From positions 62,182,911-62,246,910 of the forward strand of contig OX419760.1 in NCBI GenBank assembly GCA_948567375.1: 64,000 nucleotides of DNA. The letters are read 5' to 3'. Below the pieces are notes generated by a model. The model did no database searches. It was not told where the DNA came from and saw only the letters and a list, made by a program, of their open reading frames with translations. Origin of the DNA: Lunularia cruciata (Eukaryota > Streptophyta > Marchantiopsida > Lunulariales > Lunulariaceae). Every line of letters begins with the position of its first letter. Positions within the stretch are counted from its first letter, which is position 1. The position numbers were made by a program, and so were the translations under genes. This document shows, piece after piece, positions 12,739 to 23,400 of this stretch.

Positions 12739-13762
12739 CTACATCTTCCAAAGTTTCTTGCTTTCTTCGGCTTCACCTTGCCAACCTCTCTTCTTCATCG
12801 GGGTACTTACTGCAACATCCACGTTCTTCCCTGTCTTTGCGTAGTAGTCGTCGGTGCTCTTGATCTGCAAGATGTATTGTTGCTCCTCGACATCAACCTC
12901 CTTTTGCACATCAAGATGGAAGTGCGAGACCATCCGAGTCCGCTCTGCCGAGTTCAGCAAGTTGAGCCCAAGGTAGAAGTGTGCTGCAAACGACACAATG
13001 TAGTGTGGAGGTGACTTATCCCGCAAATTCCACACCATCTGCCTCGTTCTCCCGTGAAAACACCTCGCCCAATTGATTGGTTCTCCTGCAACCAACTTAT
13101 GGAAGAACACCGCTTGGTGTTTCATCACATAAGTGGTTCTCTTTGGCTTTAGGATAGCCATCAAAGCACTCACAATCCCTCTCTTCACAGGGTCTTTGTA
13201 GCTCTCAACCTTGAACCCATTCTTTGTCCGTTTTGACAAGAAGGCATCCCTCACCTCCTGGGTCTCTTGAGCTATCTCTCCCTTTCCCAAGAACGTGGCC
13301 CCCTACTCCGAGCTGCTTCCTTCCTGAGTACAAGTCTCTAATCCGACTCCGTCCAGCAAGCCAGGTTTCCTCTCTTCCCCTCTTCCTCGGTCCATCAAGA
13401 CACTTACTCTCGATGATTTCTGTCATGAATCGTGGAAAACTTACAGTCCAGTTCCATGCCCGAAATGTGATCCAAAGTCGGCTCAAGACTTCGATCCTTG
13501 CTATCACGTCTAACCTCCAAATTGCATGATTTCTCACTACAAATTTGGAGTTCTTCTTCCCTCCTCCCATCTCTTCTACCTTCTCACTCTCTCTCGATTT
13601 CACTCTTGCGACTTCTCCCTTGTGCACTAACACAATTCCAACTCTATTTCCCTTCCCACAATCACCTGCAAGACGACTTCTCAGCAACAAAGGAAAATTA
13701 CTCAACATTTCGTCATTGCAAGTTTGATTTTTATAGAGTTGCGCTTCTTCGTCTTCCGTCAC
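12739..13762 (-). pseudogene. FamX protein of X2: N-terminal part, frameshifted
   Basis: Two overlapping frames (13205-13762 and 12739-13290) together correspond to the single frame at 15889-16701 plus 16702-16905 of X3, so X2 has a frameshift between the segment ending CLDGP and LGKGEIAQ. The first part is basic (GGGKKNSKF, RLDVIARIEVLSRL). The second has a conserved-looking globular segment with YVMKHQAVFFHKL, INWARCFHGRTRQMVWNLRD and HFYLGLNLLN. Its pattern loosely recalls the plant putative-transposon-protein domain found in gag-like ORFs; this is a resemblance by eye, not a family assignment. A TATA-like TATAAAAAT lies just upstream in sense orientation near 13727-13735. Confidence 0.6.
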
Positions 13763-14119
13763 TTTGAGTTTCTACCAAGAAATCACACCTCCAGCATGCA
13801 CCTATCACTGTCAATCAACCTTTGCGCATATGAGCCGCCAGTTTTAAACGGCCCCTTCTTGAATTTCTCACCCCGACGAAAGGTTGTTAGACTGTCTTTG
13901 CCTCGGTTGAGCTCTCCCCAATACGAAGACAATTTACTTTGGGCTGTATGTTGACAGGGCATTTCCGAGTACTTTGCCTTATGACCCGAAGTCACTTTAC
14001 TTTGGGTTTCATCTCGAAGACTCTTTTCTTCACCTTCTTCGGCCATACAGGCGCAATCCGACTTCTCTATACACTTCTTCTCCTTTATTTTGAAAAAAAC
14101 AAAAAATGTGGGCACCACA

Positions 14120-14371
14120 AAGGTGTTGTTCCACTTGTTGCATACTGCAAGCCAACCTTGCACCATCTAAAAGAAGAGATCTTGTTGCAAAGCTATACTA
14201 AATTCAATTTGGACTTTGAAGTCAACTGACATTGTTGTAATTGCCATTATGATGAGAGGAAGATACTTCAAATAAGGTCAATGTGATAAGGCATCAAGGA
14301 TATCATAGAACCAATCGGGTTTGTACTTAAGTTTGATGTCAAACAATTATAATTGTGCTATATGCCATCCT
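14120..14371 (-). pseudogene. Fam1 fragment D resumed after X2
   Basis: Begins with the second AAGGT and aligns antisense with about 53165-53410 of C, the linker between RNase H and integrase and the end of RNase H. Alignment fades at about 14371. No further part of D or a matching 5' LTR is seen to the right. Confidence 0.7.
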
Positions 14372-14925
14372 CTCAAACAACTATCACACACCAACGTAGT
14401 AGCAACTCCACCAAAAGAGCCACATGATGTACACCACAAGCTTACATGTACAAGTGCCAAGCTTAGGTTCATAGTGCCATCAATATTTGGGAGGTGGCAT
14501 GGGACCCAAGTGTGCATATGATCCTTCTAAACAACACCATTATGTCCTTTGAACATGTGGACTCCAGAAGGCACAACTTCATGCACTCTCAAGATAGTAC
14601 AACCTATATTAACATCAAGTTTCATTGATGTAGTCTACTATGGATATACATAGTCACCTAGATGAAATTGAGAGATCAAGGTCTATAACCTCCTGCTTGA
14701 ATAATAACATAACATAAGATATTTGTATGTTGAACAATCGCTACATTCTCAAAGGCCATTGGTATCACTCTTTGAAAGATCTCTACTTGTAGAAAACATG
14801 CACTCACCTATATGTCTAGATCAACCAAGTCTCAAACTATAGTAGCATCATAAAAAATGGCTATAAGTTAATTTGGATTTCATCCATAGAGTAGAAATTA
14901 AGAAGAGAAGGATGTTGAGGAGGCT
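14372..14925. other. Unassigned spacer between Fam1 D and Fam3 E
   Basis: No open frame with recognisable content, no LTR end and no tandem repeat. It may hold the eroded 3' end or LTR of element E, but I could not match it to any other part of the window. Confidence 0.4.
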
Positions 14926-15511
14926 TGCTTGGTTAAACTGATAGCAGATGGCCAACCAAGATAATTGGTGATCTTAATCTCTTAGGTGGCCTCTTTGCAA
15001 ACCATACTTATGCAATGTTTGAACCACTCTCATTGGTAAGCCATGTTGGGAGGTAGTATGATGATCAATCAAAGCCTTATCACACAAGACCTAAAACTTT
15101 ACCAAGAAATTTGTACCTTGATCAGTCAAAACCTCAACTAGTGTACCAAAATAATTAAGAACTCTATCTAAGAACAAGTAAGCAGTCCTTTCATTGAACT
15201 TGTTAAGAAGTACAACCAACTTAATCCACTTGGAGAAGTGCTTTACCTTAATCAAAATATACCAATGATATCTCATTGTCAATGGTAAAAGTCCAACAAA
15301 GTCCAAACTCCAATGGTAACCCATGCCATGATAAGTAATGGGTGTAATTGTGGCATAAGAGCATTAAATGATGCTCTACCTTAGTCACAAACCACACATT
15401 TGGCAACAAACCTTTCTACATTGGATTGCATATTGTACCACCAATAATGACTTTGGAGTAAACCATATGTATGCTTCACTCTAGAATGTCCTAGCTCCTC
15501 ACGAGCATGAT
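14926..15511 (-). pseudogene. Fam3 element E: integrase core and zinc finger
   Basis: Minus-strand integrase. 15091-15324 holds the core with SLDFVGLLPL (first catalytic Asp in LDF), HFSKWIKL, and LTDQGTNF (second Asp). 15381-15511 holds the zinc-binding N-terminus with SHYWWYNM and the CVVC pair; its first His residues lie near the break. It aligns with F at 47930-48380. The final ATGAT (15507-15511) is the left target duplication of X3; E resumes at 18821. Stops lie between the segments. Confidence 0.8.
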
Positions 15512-15897
15512 TGTGGTGCCCACATTTTTTGTTTTTTCCAAAATAAAGGAGAAGAAGTGTATAGAGAAGTCGGATTGCGCCTATATGGCCGAAGAAGACG
15601 AAGAAAATTGTCTTTGGGGTGAAACCCAAAGTAAAGTGACTTCGGGTCATAAGGCAAAGTACTCTGAAATGCCGTGTTAGCATACAATACGAAGTAAATT
15701 GTCTTCGGCTCGGGGGGAGCTCAACCCGAGGCAAAGACAGTCTAACAACCCTTTGTCGGGGCGAGAAATTCAAGAAGGGGCCGTTTCAAAATTGGCGGCT
15801 CATACGCGCGAAGGTGGAGTGACAGTGACAGGTGCATGCCAGAGGTGTGATTTCTCGGTAGAAACTCGAAGCAACGGAAGACGAAGAAGTGCAACTC

Positions 15898-15905
15898 TAT
15901 AAAAA
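15898..15905 (+). promoter_or_regulatory. TATA-like box of X3
   Basis: TATAAAAA lies about 385 bp inside the element and is conserved in X2 at the mirrored place. A start site about 30 bp downstream would put the ATG at 16063 as the first good start, in preference to the in-frame ATG at 15925, which falls close to the predicted start site. Confidence 0.45.
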
Positions 15906-16062
15906 TCGAAACTGCAACAACGAAATGTCGAGCAATTTTCCTTCGCCGTTGAGGAGTCGTCTTGCAGGTGATCGGGGAAAGGGAAATAGAGTTGGACTCG
16001 TGTTAGTGCGTAAGGGAGAAGTCGAGAGAGAGAAATTGAGAGACCAAAAGAAAGCAGAAGAG

Positions 16063-16905
16063 ATGGGAGGAGGGAAGAAGAACTCCAAATTTGCAGTGAG
16101 AAATCATGCAATTCGGAGATTAGATATAGTAGCGAGGATCAAAGTCTTGAGCCGACTTCGGATCACTTTTCTGGCATGGAACTGGAAAGTAAGTTTTCTA
16201 GGATTCATGACAGAAATCATCGAGAGTAAATGTCTCGATGGTCCCGAGGAAGAAGGGAAGAGAGGAAATCCGGCTCGCTGGACAGAGTCGGATTGGAGAC
16301 TCGTACTTGGGAAGGAGGCAGGCTCGGAGCAGGGAGCCACGTTCTTGGAGAAAGGAGAGATAGCCCAAGAAATGCAGGAGGTGAGAGATGCCTTCTCGTC
16401 GAAGAGGACAAAGAATGGGTATAAAGTTGAGAGCTATAAGGACCCAGTGAGGAGAGGAATTGTGAGTGCACTAATGGCCCTCCTGAAGCCGGAGAGAACT
16501 ACCTATGTGATGAAACACCAAGCGGTGTTCTTTCACAAGTTATTTGCAGGAGAACTGATAAATTGGGCAAGGTGCTTTCACGGAAGAACGAGGCAGATGG
16601 TGTGGAATCTGCGGGATAAGTCGCCTCCACACTACATCGTACCATTTTCAGCCCATTTTTACCTCGGGTTAAATCTGCTCAATGTGGCAGAGCGTAATTG
16701 AATGGTGTCTCACTTCCATCCTGATTTGAGAAGAGAAGTCAACGCGGAGGAGCAGCAATACATTCTCCAAATCCGGAGCATAGACGATTACTACGCGAAG
16801 ACAGGGAAGAATGTGGAGGTCATTGAAAGTACCCCGACAAAGAAGAGAACTCGGCAAGCAGAAGCTGAAGAAAACAAGAAACCTCGGAAAATGCAGAAAA
16901 CCTGA
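16063..16905 (+). pseudogene. FamX protein of X3: basic N-terminal part and globular segment
   Basis: Unknown function. The frame is open from 15889 to 16701, but 15889 is a GTG; ATG codons occur at 15925 and 16063, and I take 16063 because of the TATA position. It starts with a basic GGGKKNSK region. The globular segment follows, with YVMKHQAVFFHKL at about 16507-16545, NWARCFHGRTRQMVWNLRDK and HFYLGLNLLN. A TGA at 16699-16701 interrupts the frame; X2 continues there with coding sequence. The same frame then runs 16702-16905 with MVSHFHPD and IDDYYAKTGKN and a Lys/Arg-rich end (KKRTRQ), a possible nuclear localisation signal, before a small indel shifts the frame. Confidence 0.6.
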
Positions 16906-16913
16906 GGCGAGGA

Positions 16914-17375
16914 ATGGTGGTGATTGAGTCGGAAGATGAAGACTCAGAAGGCAAAGCCGAGCTCAAGACGGAGGACTCGGACCGTGAGGAGGAACCTGAG
17001 CTGACATTGCAAAGTGGAGATACGAGCAGTGATAGTGAGGAAGGAGGAGAGATGACATTGATACCAGCGGCTGAAGAATACGAAGAAGAAATGCAAGCCG
17101 AAGTAGAAACCAAAGACAATGCGGCGCTGGAAGATGAAGTACCACTGTGCGAGGAGAAGAAGATCGCAGTACAGCGAGGAATTCGCTCGAGACGTAAGGC
17201 AAAGTATGAAGCGGGACCGAGTAGAGTGAAGGAAGAGGTAGAAGGAAGCTCGGGCAGTGAGGCATCAATTCCGATACGAAGACTCCAGAGAAGAAGGCGA
17301 GTATCGGGAGAACACGAGGAAAGAAGAGAGACCACTCCGTGGGAGGACAAAGTTGTCAGTAATGGAGTAGATTAG
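16914..17375 (+). pseudogene. FamX protein of X3: acidic linker
   Basis: Open for 153 residues in a different frame from the preceding part because of a short indel at about 16895-16910. Very acidic at the start (VVIESEDEDSEG, runs of Glu/Asp, repeated SDSEE-type clusters) and later basic (IRRLQRRRR near residue 120). Such alternating acidic and basic low-complexity stretches suggest a flexible linker. It breaks off at 17375 in a (GATTA)n junction where X2 continues into a coiled coil. Confidence 0.55.
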
Positions 17376-17396
17376 ATTAGATTAGTAGATTAGATT
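17368..17396 (+). repeat. (GATTA)n filler at an internal deletion of X3
   Basis: A short array of TAGAT/GATTA units sits exactly where X2 has about 500 bp of coiled-coil coding sequence (about 11770-12266). The left flank ends GGAGTAG, as in X2 (antisense); the right flank resumes at the GGAGAAAGAGAAGGA segment. Confidence 0.7.
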
Positions 17397-17423
17397 GCAC
17401 AAAAGGAGAAAGAGAAGGAAGCG

Positions 17424-18026
17424 GTGAAGGCCAAATTTGAAGAAGAATTGGCGATGTACAGAGAAGAATGGCTCGTAGATCGGGAACGCGAACGCAAGAC
17501 AAGATTGGAGCCATTGAAGGAAATCCTCCTCAGAGGAAACGCGATGTTGAGTACAGAGGCCAGCGTTCAAATTGAGGAGACAAGATTGCACGAGTTAAAA
17601 CTGTTGGTGCAGGAAACGAGGCAAAGACAAGCAAAAGATACAGATTTGAATGCCTTGTTGATTAAATTGAGAACTCGTGTAGATAGGAAGATCTTAGAAG
17701 TAGAAGACAATATCACGATTAGATTAGACTTAGTGAGAATAGAGTTAGAAAAGCTTCGGCAGGATGTTAAGGCAAAACCCGAAGTAGATAACATTGGGAT
17801 CCAACTGTCTATGGAGTTGGCCTCAGAGACATTAGAGAAGATTGGGTCGAAGGATGAGGAGTTAGATAGATTACCCACTAGTGCAATTTCAGATCAGGAA
17901 AGAGAATTGCTGGATCTGGTAGAAGATGTGGGAGATCTGAAACCCGAGGAAAGAATAGTAGGAAGTAAGATTACTTCGGGTTCAGGGTTGAAAGCCAAGG
18001 AAGAAGTAGACATTGGATCGGATTAG
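17424..18026 (+). pseudogene. FamX protein of X3: coiled-coil C-terminal part
   Basis: Open for 200 residues to a TAG stop at 18024-18026. It aligns with about 11170-11720 of X2 (minus) and, for the last 90 residues, with 46608-46871 of X4. Helix-rich content includes YREEWLVDRERERKT, KLLVQETRQRQAKDTD, TRVDRKILEVEDN and an acidic tail (EERELL-like stretches, GLKAKEEVDIGSD at the end). The shared stop position in X2, X3 and X4 supports this as the true C-terminus. The N-terminal half of the coiled coil is missing from this copy. Confidence 0.6.
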
Positions 18027-18825
18027 TAACCAATTTGAGATTTGAAGGGGCAGATATGAAAAGGTGTATTGTCATTTCGGATCTGCAGATTAGAACAGTT
18101 GTTGTAGAAACGGTATAGTTGTTAGAACTGTCGATTGCTTCACTATTTAAGAGTGGCATTCACAAGAAATTGTTGTTCAGTGCTCATTATTTCTAAGAAT
18201 AGATAAAGCAAAGTGCTGTGAAGTAGTGCTCGTCGCTTGAGCTTGATTCCGAGTATCAACTTTGTAATTGTGTTTGTGAGTGTTTGGAGAAATTCGAAGT
18301 GCAAGTCAGAGTGCTTGTTGGATGTTGGATTCCACAACCTTGATCTTTGTTCTGTGTGTTTGATCCTGAGTGAAGTGCAATTGAAGCAATGCCTTGACAG
18401 ATCTGAGAGGAATTGTAGTGTTGGTAGTATTCTGCATTTGTGAGTGTAGTGCGAAGTTGATGTGAAGCAATTTCGATCAAGGAAGTTGTGCCTTTAGTGG
18501 AAGGGTGGAACACAATTTTGAGGCGAAGTCGTTTTGCAGTGAAGTGCCGTTTTTGGAAGAGCCTGAATCATCACAATCAAGATTGTTTGGAAAGATTTGA
18601 TGGAGTTGTGATTATGGAGTGTTAATTTGTGACAAGACTGCGAGTTAGTGCTTGTTACTCTCTTCTGGGTGTGGTTTCTACCTGAGAGACTAAAGAAGAA
18701 CTCAAGAAGAACTGAAATTGTTACTTTCCTTCGTATTTGGACATTTCTGACTCGTATCTCTGCGGGAACAAACTTTACTTACCCGATTACCACAAAAGTG
18801 ATATTTGCCGGGTTGTCACAATGAT

Positions 18826-20480
18826 GTACCAACCATGGTCTTTGAGACGGAAGTGGTACTCTTTGCACTCTACCATCCTTCCATACACAAAGAAGGTGTC
18901 TACCTTCCAATCTAAACCCCATGGCTTGTTGAAAGACATGGTCTTTCTCCTTGGCACCAACTATGTCACCCATAATACTAGTGCAAAGATAATCCATCAC
19001 TAATACATCATCATGAATGTCTTATTGACTTGTACCAATATCTCCACCTCTTGGATTTGTGATCTCTACAACTCCTCTTGTATGTGCTAACAAAGATACC
19101 ACTAAGGCCACAAAAATAAACATAAAAAGGTAGATGCATGCCAACCTAGCACCATCTCCTCATTTGTCTCACCATGCCAACATACTCTAGTTTGATCCTA
19201 TTGGCTAGGACATGGGTTTCTACTCCACCCATCTCCATCATGGTTCACCACTCCATGTTTGTGAATAATCATGAAATCATAGTCTTGTAAAATTAGAGCC
19301 CATTGTGCAAGCTTCCATGTAAGCTTTTCGGACTCCATGATGAGTGATGAGATGAGAGCAAAGGAGTTACCAATTAGGTAACATAAAATATATGAGACTA
19401 CTTATATTGTTGCCAAGAACTCTCCCTCATATGAGCTATACTTTACCTCTATTGATTTGTTGTAGTAACTAGCATAATCCACCACAAACTCCTTCCCCTC
19501 ATTATCCTTTTAGGTGACCATTGCTCCAAGCCCCAATGTAGTCCAATTAGTATATACTTAGAATTTTTTTATTAGGAGATTGGCCTCCTAAGAATAGAGG
19601 CAGATGTCAACCTCTCCTTGAGCTCTATCAAAGCTCTATCTTGCTCATCCCTCCAATGCAATCCTTTGTAAGCTTGGTCAGTTTTGTCAAGGCCTTGGCA
19701 ATGGCACTAAATCCTTTAACATATTGCTGATAACATTTTGCTAACCCAAGGAAAGCTTACTCTACTCACATCTATAGGTTAAGAAATACATCCAATAGCA
19801 TTCACCTTATTTTGTTGAGCACAAGTCCTCCTAAGTAGATAGTGTGACCCAAATACTCAACTTGCTTTTAGAAGAATCTACAATTCCCAAGATGTAATTT
19901 GAATCTATAAGATCTCAACCTCTCAAATACCTCCAACAAATGTCTTGTGTGCTTTTCCATAAAAGTGCTAGAGAGCTAAATGTCATCAATATAGCACCGA
20001 GCAAGGATCTTGTCCATGACCCTTTGGAACTTGGCAAGAGCTTTTCTTTAACCCAAATGGTAAGAACTAATGTATTGTATCAATAGAAGTTCTTACCATT
20101 TGGGTTAAAGAAGATGAGGATCAATAACACAAAATCTTGTCTTGGACTTGTTCACTTCCTTGATCATCAATTGTATCCAATACAAGGATCAAAAGTACTA
20201 AAAACTTTTGCATGCCTAATTGCATCAAAGATCTCCTGCTATGTAGTTATGGCATACCAATTAGCCCTAGTCTATTGATTGATAGGACAATAATCTCCAC
20301 ACATCTACTTATTATTTAGTCACCATGCATATTCTTCTTGGCTGGCATCATTGTAGCTAAAGCATAATTTCTATGTGAAATCTCAACCAAACTAATCTCA
20401 AAAAGGTTTCTACTCCAACTTTGAATCAATGTTCTCTCCATGTTACTATATCTATTAGGATGTCAAAAAAGCTAATGTAT
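18826..20480 (-). pseudogene. Fam3 element E: RNase H and reverse transcriptase
   Basis: Minus-strand pol remnant directly after the second ATGAT of X3. RNase H lies at about 19250-19530, matching F (48890-49102) where YASCSNNSTEAKYSSYERKC and DHQPLK are readable. The reverse transcriptase runs about 19640-20480, with the catalytic loop as CYIDDI at about 19978-20000, the same loop as in F. A stop follows immediately in E. A 65-bp fold-back at 20046-20110 has damaged the palm. Confidence 0.75.
20046..20110. repeat. Perfect 23-nt inverted repeat (fold-back) in E
   Basis: CTTTAACCCAAATGGTAAGA and three more bases at 20046-20068 are the exact reverse complement of 20088-20110, with a 19-nt loop. 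F (about 49613-49650) has only the left arm followed by the ordinary sequence. The right arm plus loop is an inverted copy of that ordinary sequence. Confidence 0.9.
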
Positions 20481-23400
20481 CACTAGTCATCTCAATCCAA
20501 AAACCATATCCTTTCAGGGCACCCAAATCCTTCATACTAAAGGAAAAACAACTCATGTAGTAGCTCTTCAAGAACCTCCAAACTATCCATATTTCCCCTC
20601 TTGTAAGCTTGGGTCCAATGTTTGGCTCCCAAGTATCTTTTGTAATTGATGTAAGAGTGGAAGATGCATTAACTAGCTGCTACACCAGGCTCTTGGGAGC
20701 AATTATGTCATGCCTCTAACCACTAGTGTCCCTAACCTTAGTGCAAAAAACTCCCTTTGCTCTGGCTACAAGCTCCATATGTCCTCTAGCTACATCCTAA
20801 GTAGACCACACTCACTTGGATGGACCCCATGTAGACCACTCTCACTAGTAACCACTAGCTATGTCCCAAGAATACCATACCCACTTGGTCCCTAGCATGT
20901 GCTTGAATTGTCTTGATAAGCACAAAGCTCACAAGTGTCCAAGTGGTGATATCTATCAAGCACATCCTAATTTGCTCTGCCAAGCCAAGGCTAAAAATCC
21001 ATGTCAAATAGTTTGGGTCCATAGCCCAACCTAATACTTTATGCTTGAATGCCTCTAACACTACTATAACAATGGTAATACCAATACAAAAACCCATTGC
21101 CTGCTCCCTCTCATCAACATTGGGCTCCACCAATTGTTGTAATGATGAGTCATAAACAAGTCTATGACCTCACTTTCAAAAAGCATGGGAGCTTGGGAAA
21201 CTTATAAGTGTAAGTAAAGTGGCTATAGGCTATCCACAAGGTCCACTACTGCCATAGATGATCTATCAGCCACTACCACCATTTGAGATTAGCACCCAAC
21301 ATCCAAATATCATCAACAATAAGGTAGTCTAGTTGTTGAATCCCATCATAAGCATGTTGTAAAACCTCTCTATGTAAGAGGTTTGTCCACCAAAGATGAG
21401 GATGCTGAGCTTGGGATCCCACTGTGGCATCTTCTTATAAAATAGCAGGTCTTATCCAAGAATAGACCTTATGTGTACTCACCACTACCCTTGTACAAGA
21501 ATCACCTATCCAAAGGATATTATCTAAAATTTAGGTTAAGAAACAATCGATGAACCTAAAGATGTCATAGTATACATAACATCTCTCAAAACACACCAAA
21601 ATGGGGATCTTGTAGACCTTGCTCTTGGTAGGCATAGGTATATCCTTAACATGGCTATCCAAGAATTACCAAATGTATGGGACCATATCTCTCCAAATCC
21701 TACACCCCCAATAAGGGAATGTTGGTTGGTAAGGTCTTTTGGTAACCATTGACTGTTAATAAAGGTAATAACTCAAGATCCCAATTGGTCAAGTGTATCA
21801 CATGATGTAGAGAGACTCACCTAAAATTTTTATCTCTATCCACATACAAGTACCTTTGTACCTATAGTACCATAGCTAGTCTAGTGCTAATCCCATCAAA
21901 CAACTCTAATAGAATACTCCCTCTATTAGATACTACTAAGCAATGAAATGTGGTATCCAAAGGTGTCAAGGTAATAGAATCCAAAGGCTCATCCTCATAT
22001 TGGGTTCCTGGTGGTACAAAGGCTCCACTCAAGCACCAACTAATCCGCATGCTACTGCAATGTCTCCTCAAAACTTCACAATGGAACATCCAAGGTGGAT
22101 GGAATGATCCCACTCATGGTCCAGATCCAAGAGATCTCCTCTAGTATTGGAGTATCCTTTGCATGAGCAGTCCCTTCCAATGAGTCACTAGGCCAAGTAA
22201 AAAAACCACTGAAAGTTGAAATTGATGCCATGGTCCCTGACTGCAGTGAGGGATACCATTACTAACGCACATCAATAGACAACATACCAATCCTTCACTT
22301 GACTGCCAATTTGCATATAGGAAGTTGTCTCCTCCTAATAGTCAATATTAAAATCCATGGGGTATAACATGGCTCCACCAACTAGTACATCATATGACTC
22401 TACTACTATTTCAATGGCTTGAGCTTTCACCAAAAAGTTATTAGTTGGATGACCAGGAAAAATCTAAACAATGAGCTCTCCACATGTGATGTACTATATA
22501 GAACCATCCCCTAGAGATGTTTGGATCTGAAATGTACACCTCTCCACATTGGTCTTCCATAGCTCAAGACCAACAACTACAACCTTTCCCAAAATTAAGG
22601 GTTTCTTGCTAGAGTTTAATAAGACCCTTTGTGGAGTATAGATCTTCCTTGAAAGTCCCACCAAAAAAAACAAATACCACTTTGGTTGTCCAATAGAACA
22701 ATTCTAAGTGTAAATTGAGCTTGCTTAAAGGTAGGTCTAGCTGATAGTTCCTCCAACTTAATTGTTGCTACCTACCATAAGCCATTGGTTGTTGAGCAAA
22801 TCCCATACTCCTCAACCAAGTCAACTCCACTATCAACCACTTTTTCTCTAGAAGCAAGAACCACATCATCCCTACTCTCACAAACTGTGGTAGCTAACTA
22901 GAACACTAGAGTTGGGCAAACTCCCACTGTAAACATATCACTAGCTAAGAATAAAGAGAAGCACATAATCAATTGAGCCATCCACAACATTGTATTAAAC
23001 TCAATTTTTTTAGTAGTAGGTGGTTGACTAGCATCTAGTCCATCATGCACTCCATCAACACCTACCATACTTGCATTAAGACATCTAGGAGCCATGGATG
23101 TTGTTTATAGTGCCTCAAGGAGTGTGAAAGACTAGGAAAGTTTGACTTGTCTACTAGCCTCTCTTCTTTGTGGGTCCAGCTCCATGTGATCCTCCTTTAG
23201 GCTTTAGAGCATATAAAACATTCCTAGACATAGTTTCAAATGCATTTACCTGTGCTACTCCACATATAAAGTCCAAGACATTTCTATCACAAATATAAGA
23301 TATGGAAGCCTCAATACCTAAATCTGATCTCCTCTAAGCTATAGCCATGGTAGACAATCTTTGCTCTTACTGCTCAATCTGAGTAGCCATGGTTGTATAA

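Larger units (their letters stand above)
10361..14119 (-). mobile_element. FamX copy X2, complete (3,759 bp)
   Basis: The ends are TGTGACAACCC and GGGCACCACA, flanked by a perfect 5-bp duplication AAGGT (10356-10360 and 14120-14124). The flanks join to restore a continuous Fam1 reading of fragment D. In coding sense (minus strand) there is a non-coding 5' part of about 350 bp, coding remnants from about 13762 down to about 11170, and about 800 bp of non-coding 3' sequence (10361-11165). I see no direct terminal repeats, primer-binding site, polypurine tract, reverse transcriptase, integrase or transposase motif. TG...CA ends with a 5-bp duplication suggest insertion by a retroviral-type integrase supplied in trans. 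It could be a LARD-type derivative or a giant solo LTR. Confidence 0.85.
15512..18820 (+). mobile_element. FamX copy X3, complete ends (3,309 bp)
   Basis: Starts TGTGGTGCCCACA, ends CGGGTTGTCACA, and is flanked by a perfect ATGAT duplication (15507-15511 and 18821-18825). The flanks join to the uninterrupted arrangement seen in F near 48370. Orientation is opposite to X2. The order is a non-coding 5' region with a TATA-like box, four ORF pieces between 15889 and 18026 that were one frame originally, and about 800 bp of 3' non-coding sequence (18027-18820) that mirrors 10361-11165. It is shorter than X2 mainly through a deletion of about 500 bp at 17368-17396. No reverse transcriptase, integrase or transposase is visible. 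Confidence 0.85.

Noticed and set aside
11449..12844. Plus-strand Ser/Leu/Pro-rich open frames (for example 12211-12687 and 12365-12844).
   Set aside because: They are antisense shadows of the Glu/Lys-rich coiled-coil coding region of X2. The mirrored copy X3 shows the coding sense clearly.
10361..18820. One large DNA transposon with terminal inverted repeats of more than 3 kb.
   Set aside because: Each arm has its own perfect 5-bp duplication (AAGGT around X2, ATGAT around X3), and the outer flanks do not match each other. The spacer consists of pieces of two different retroelements.
20046..20110. A microRNA precursor.
   Set aside because: Perfect pairing with no bulges, position in the coding part of a decayed reverse transcriptase, and absence from F fit a mutation product better. 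Small-RNA data could change this.
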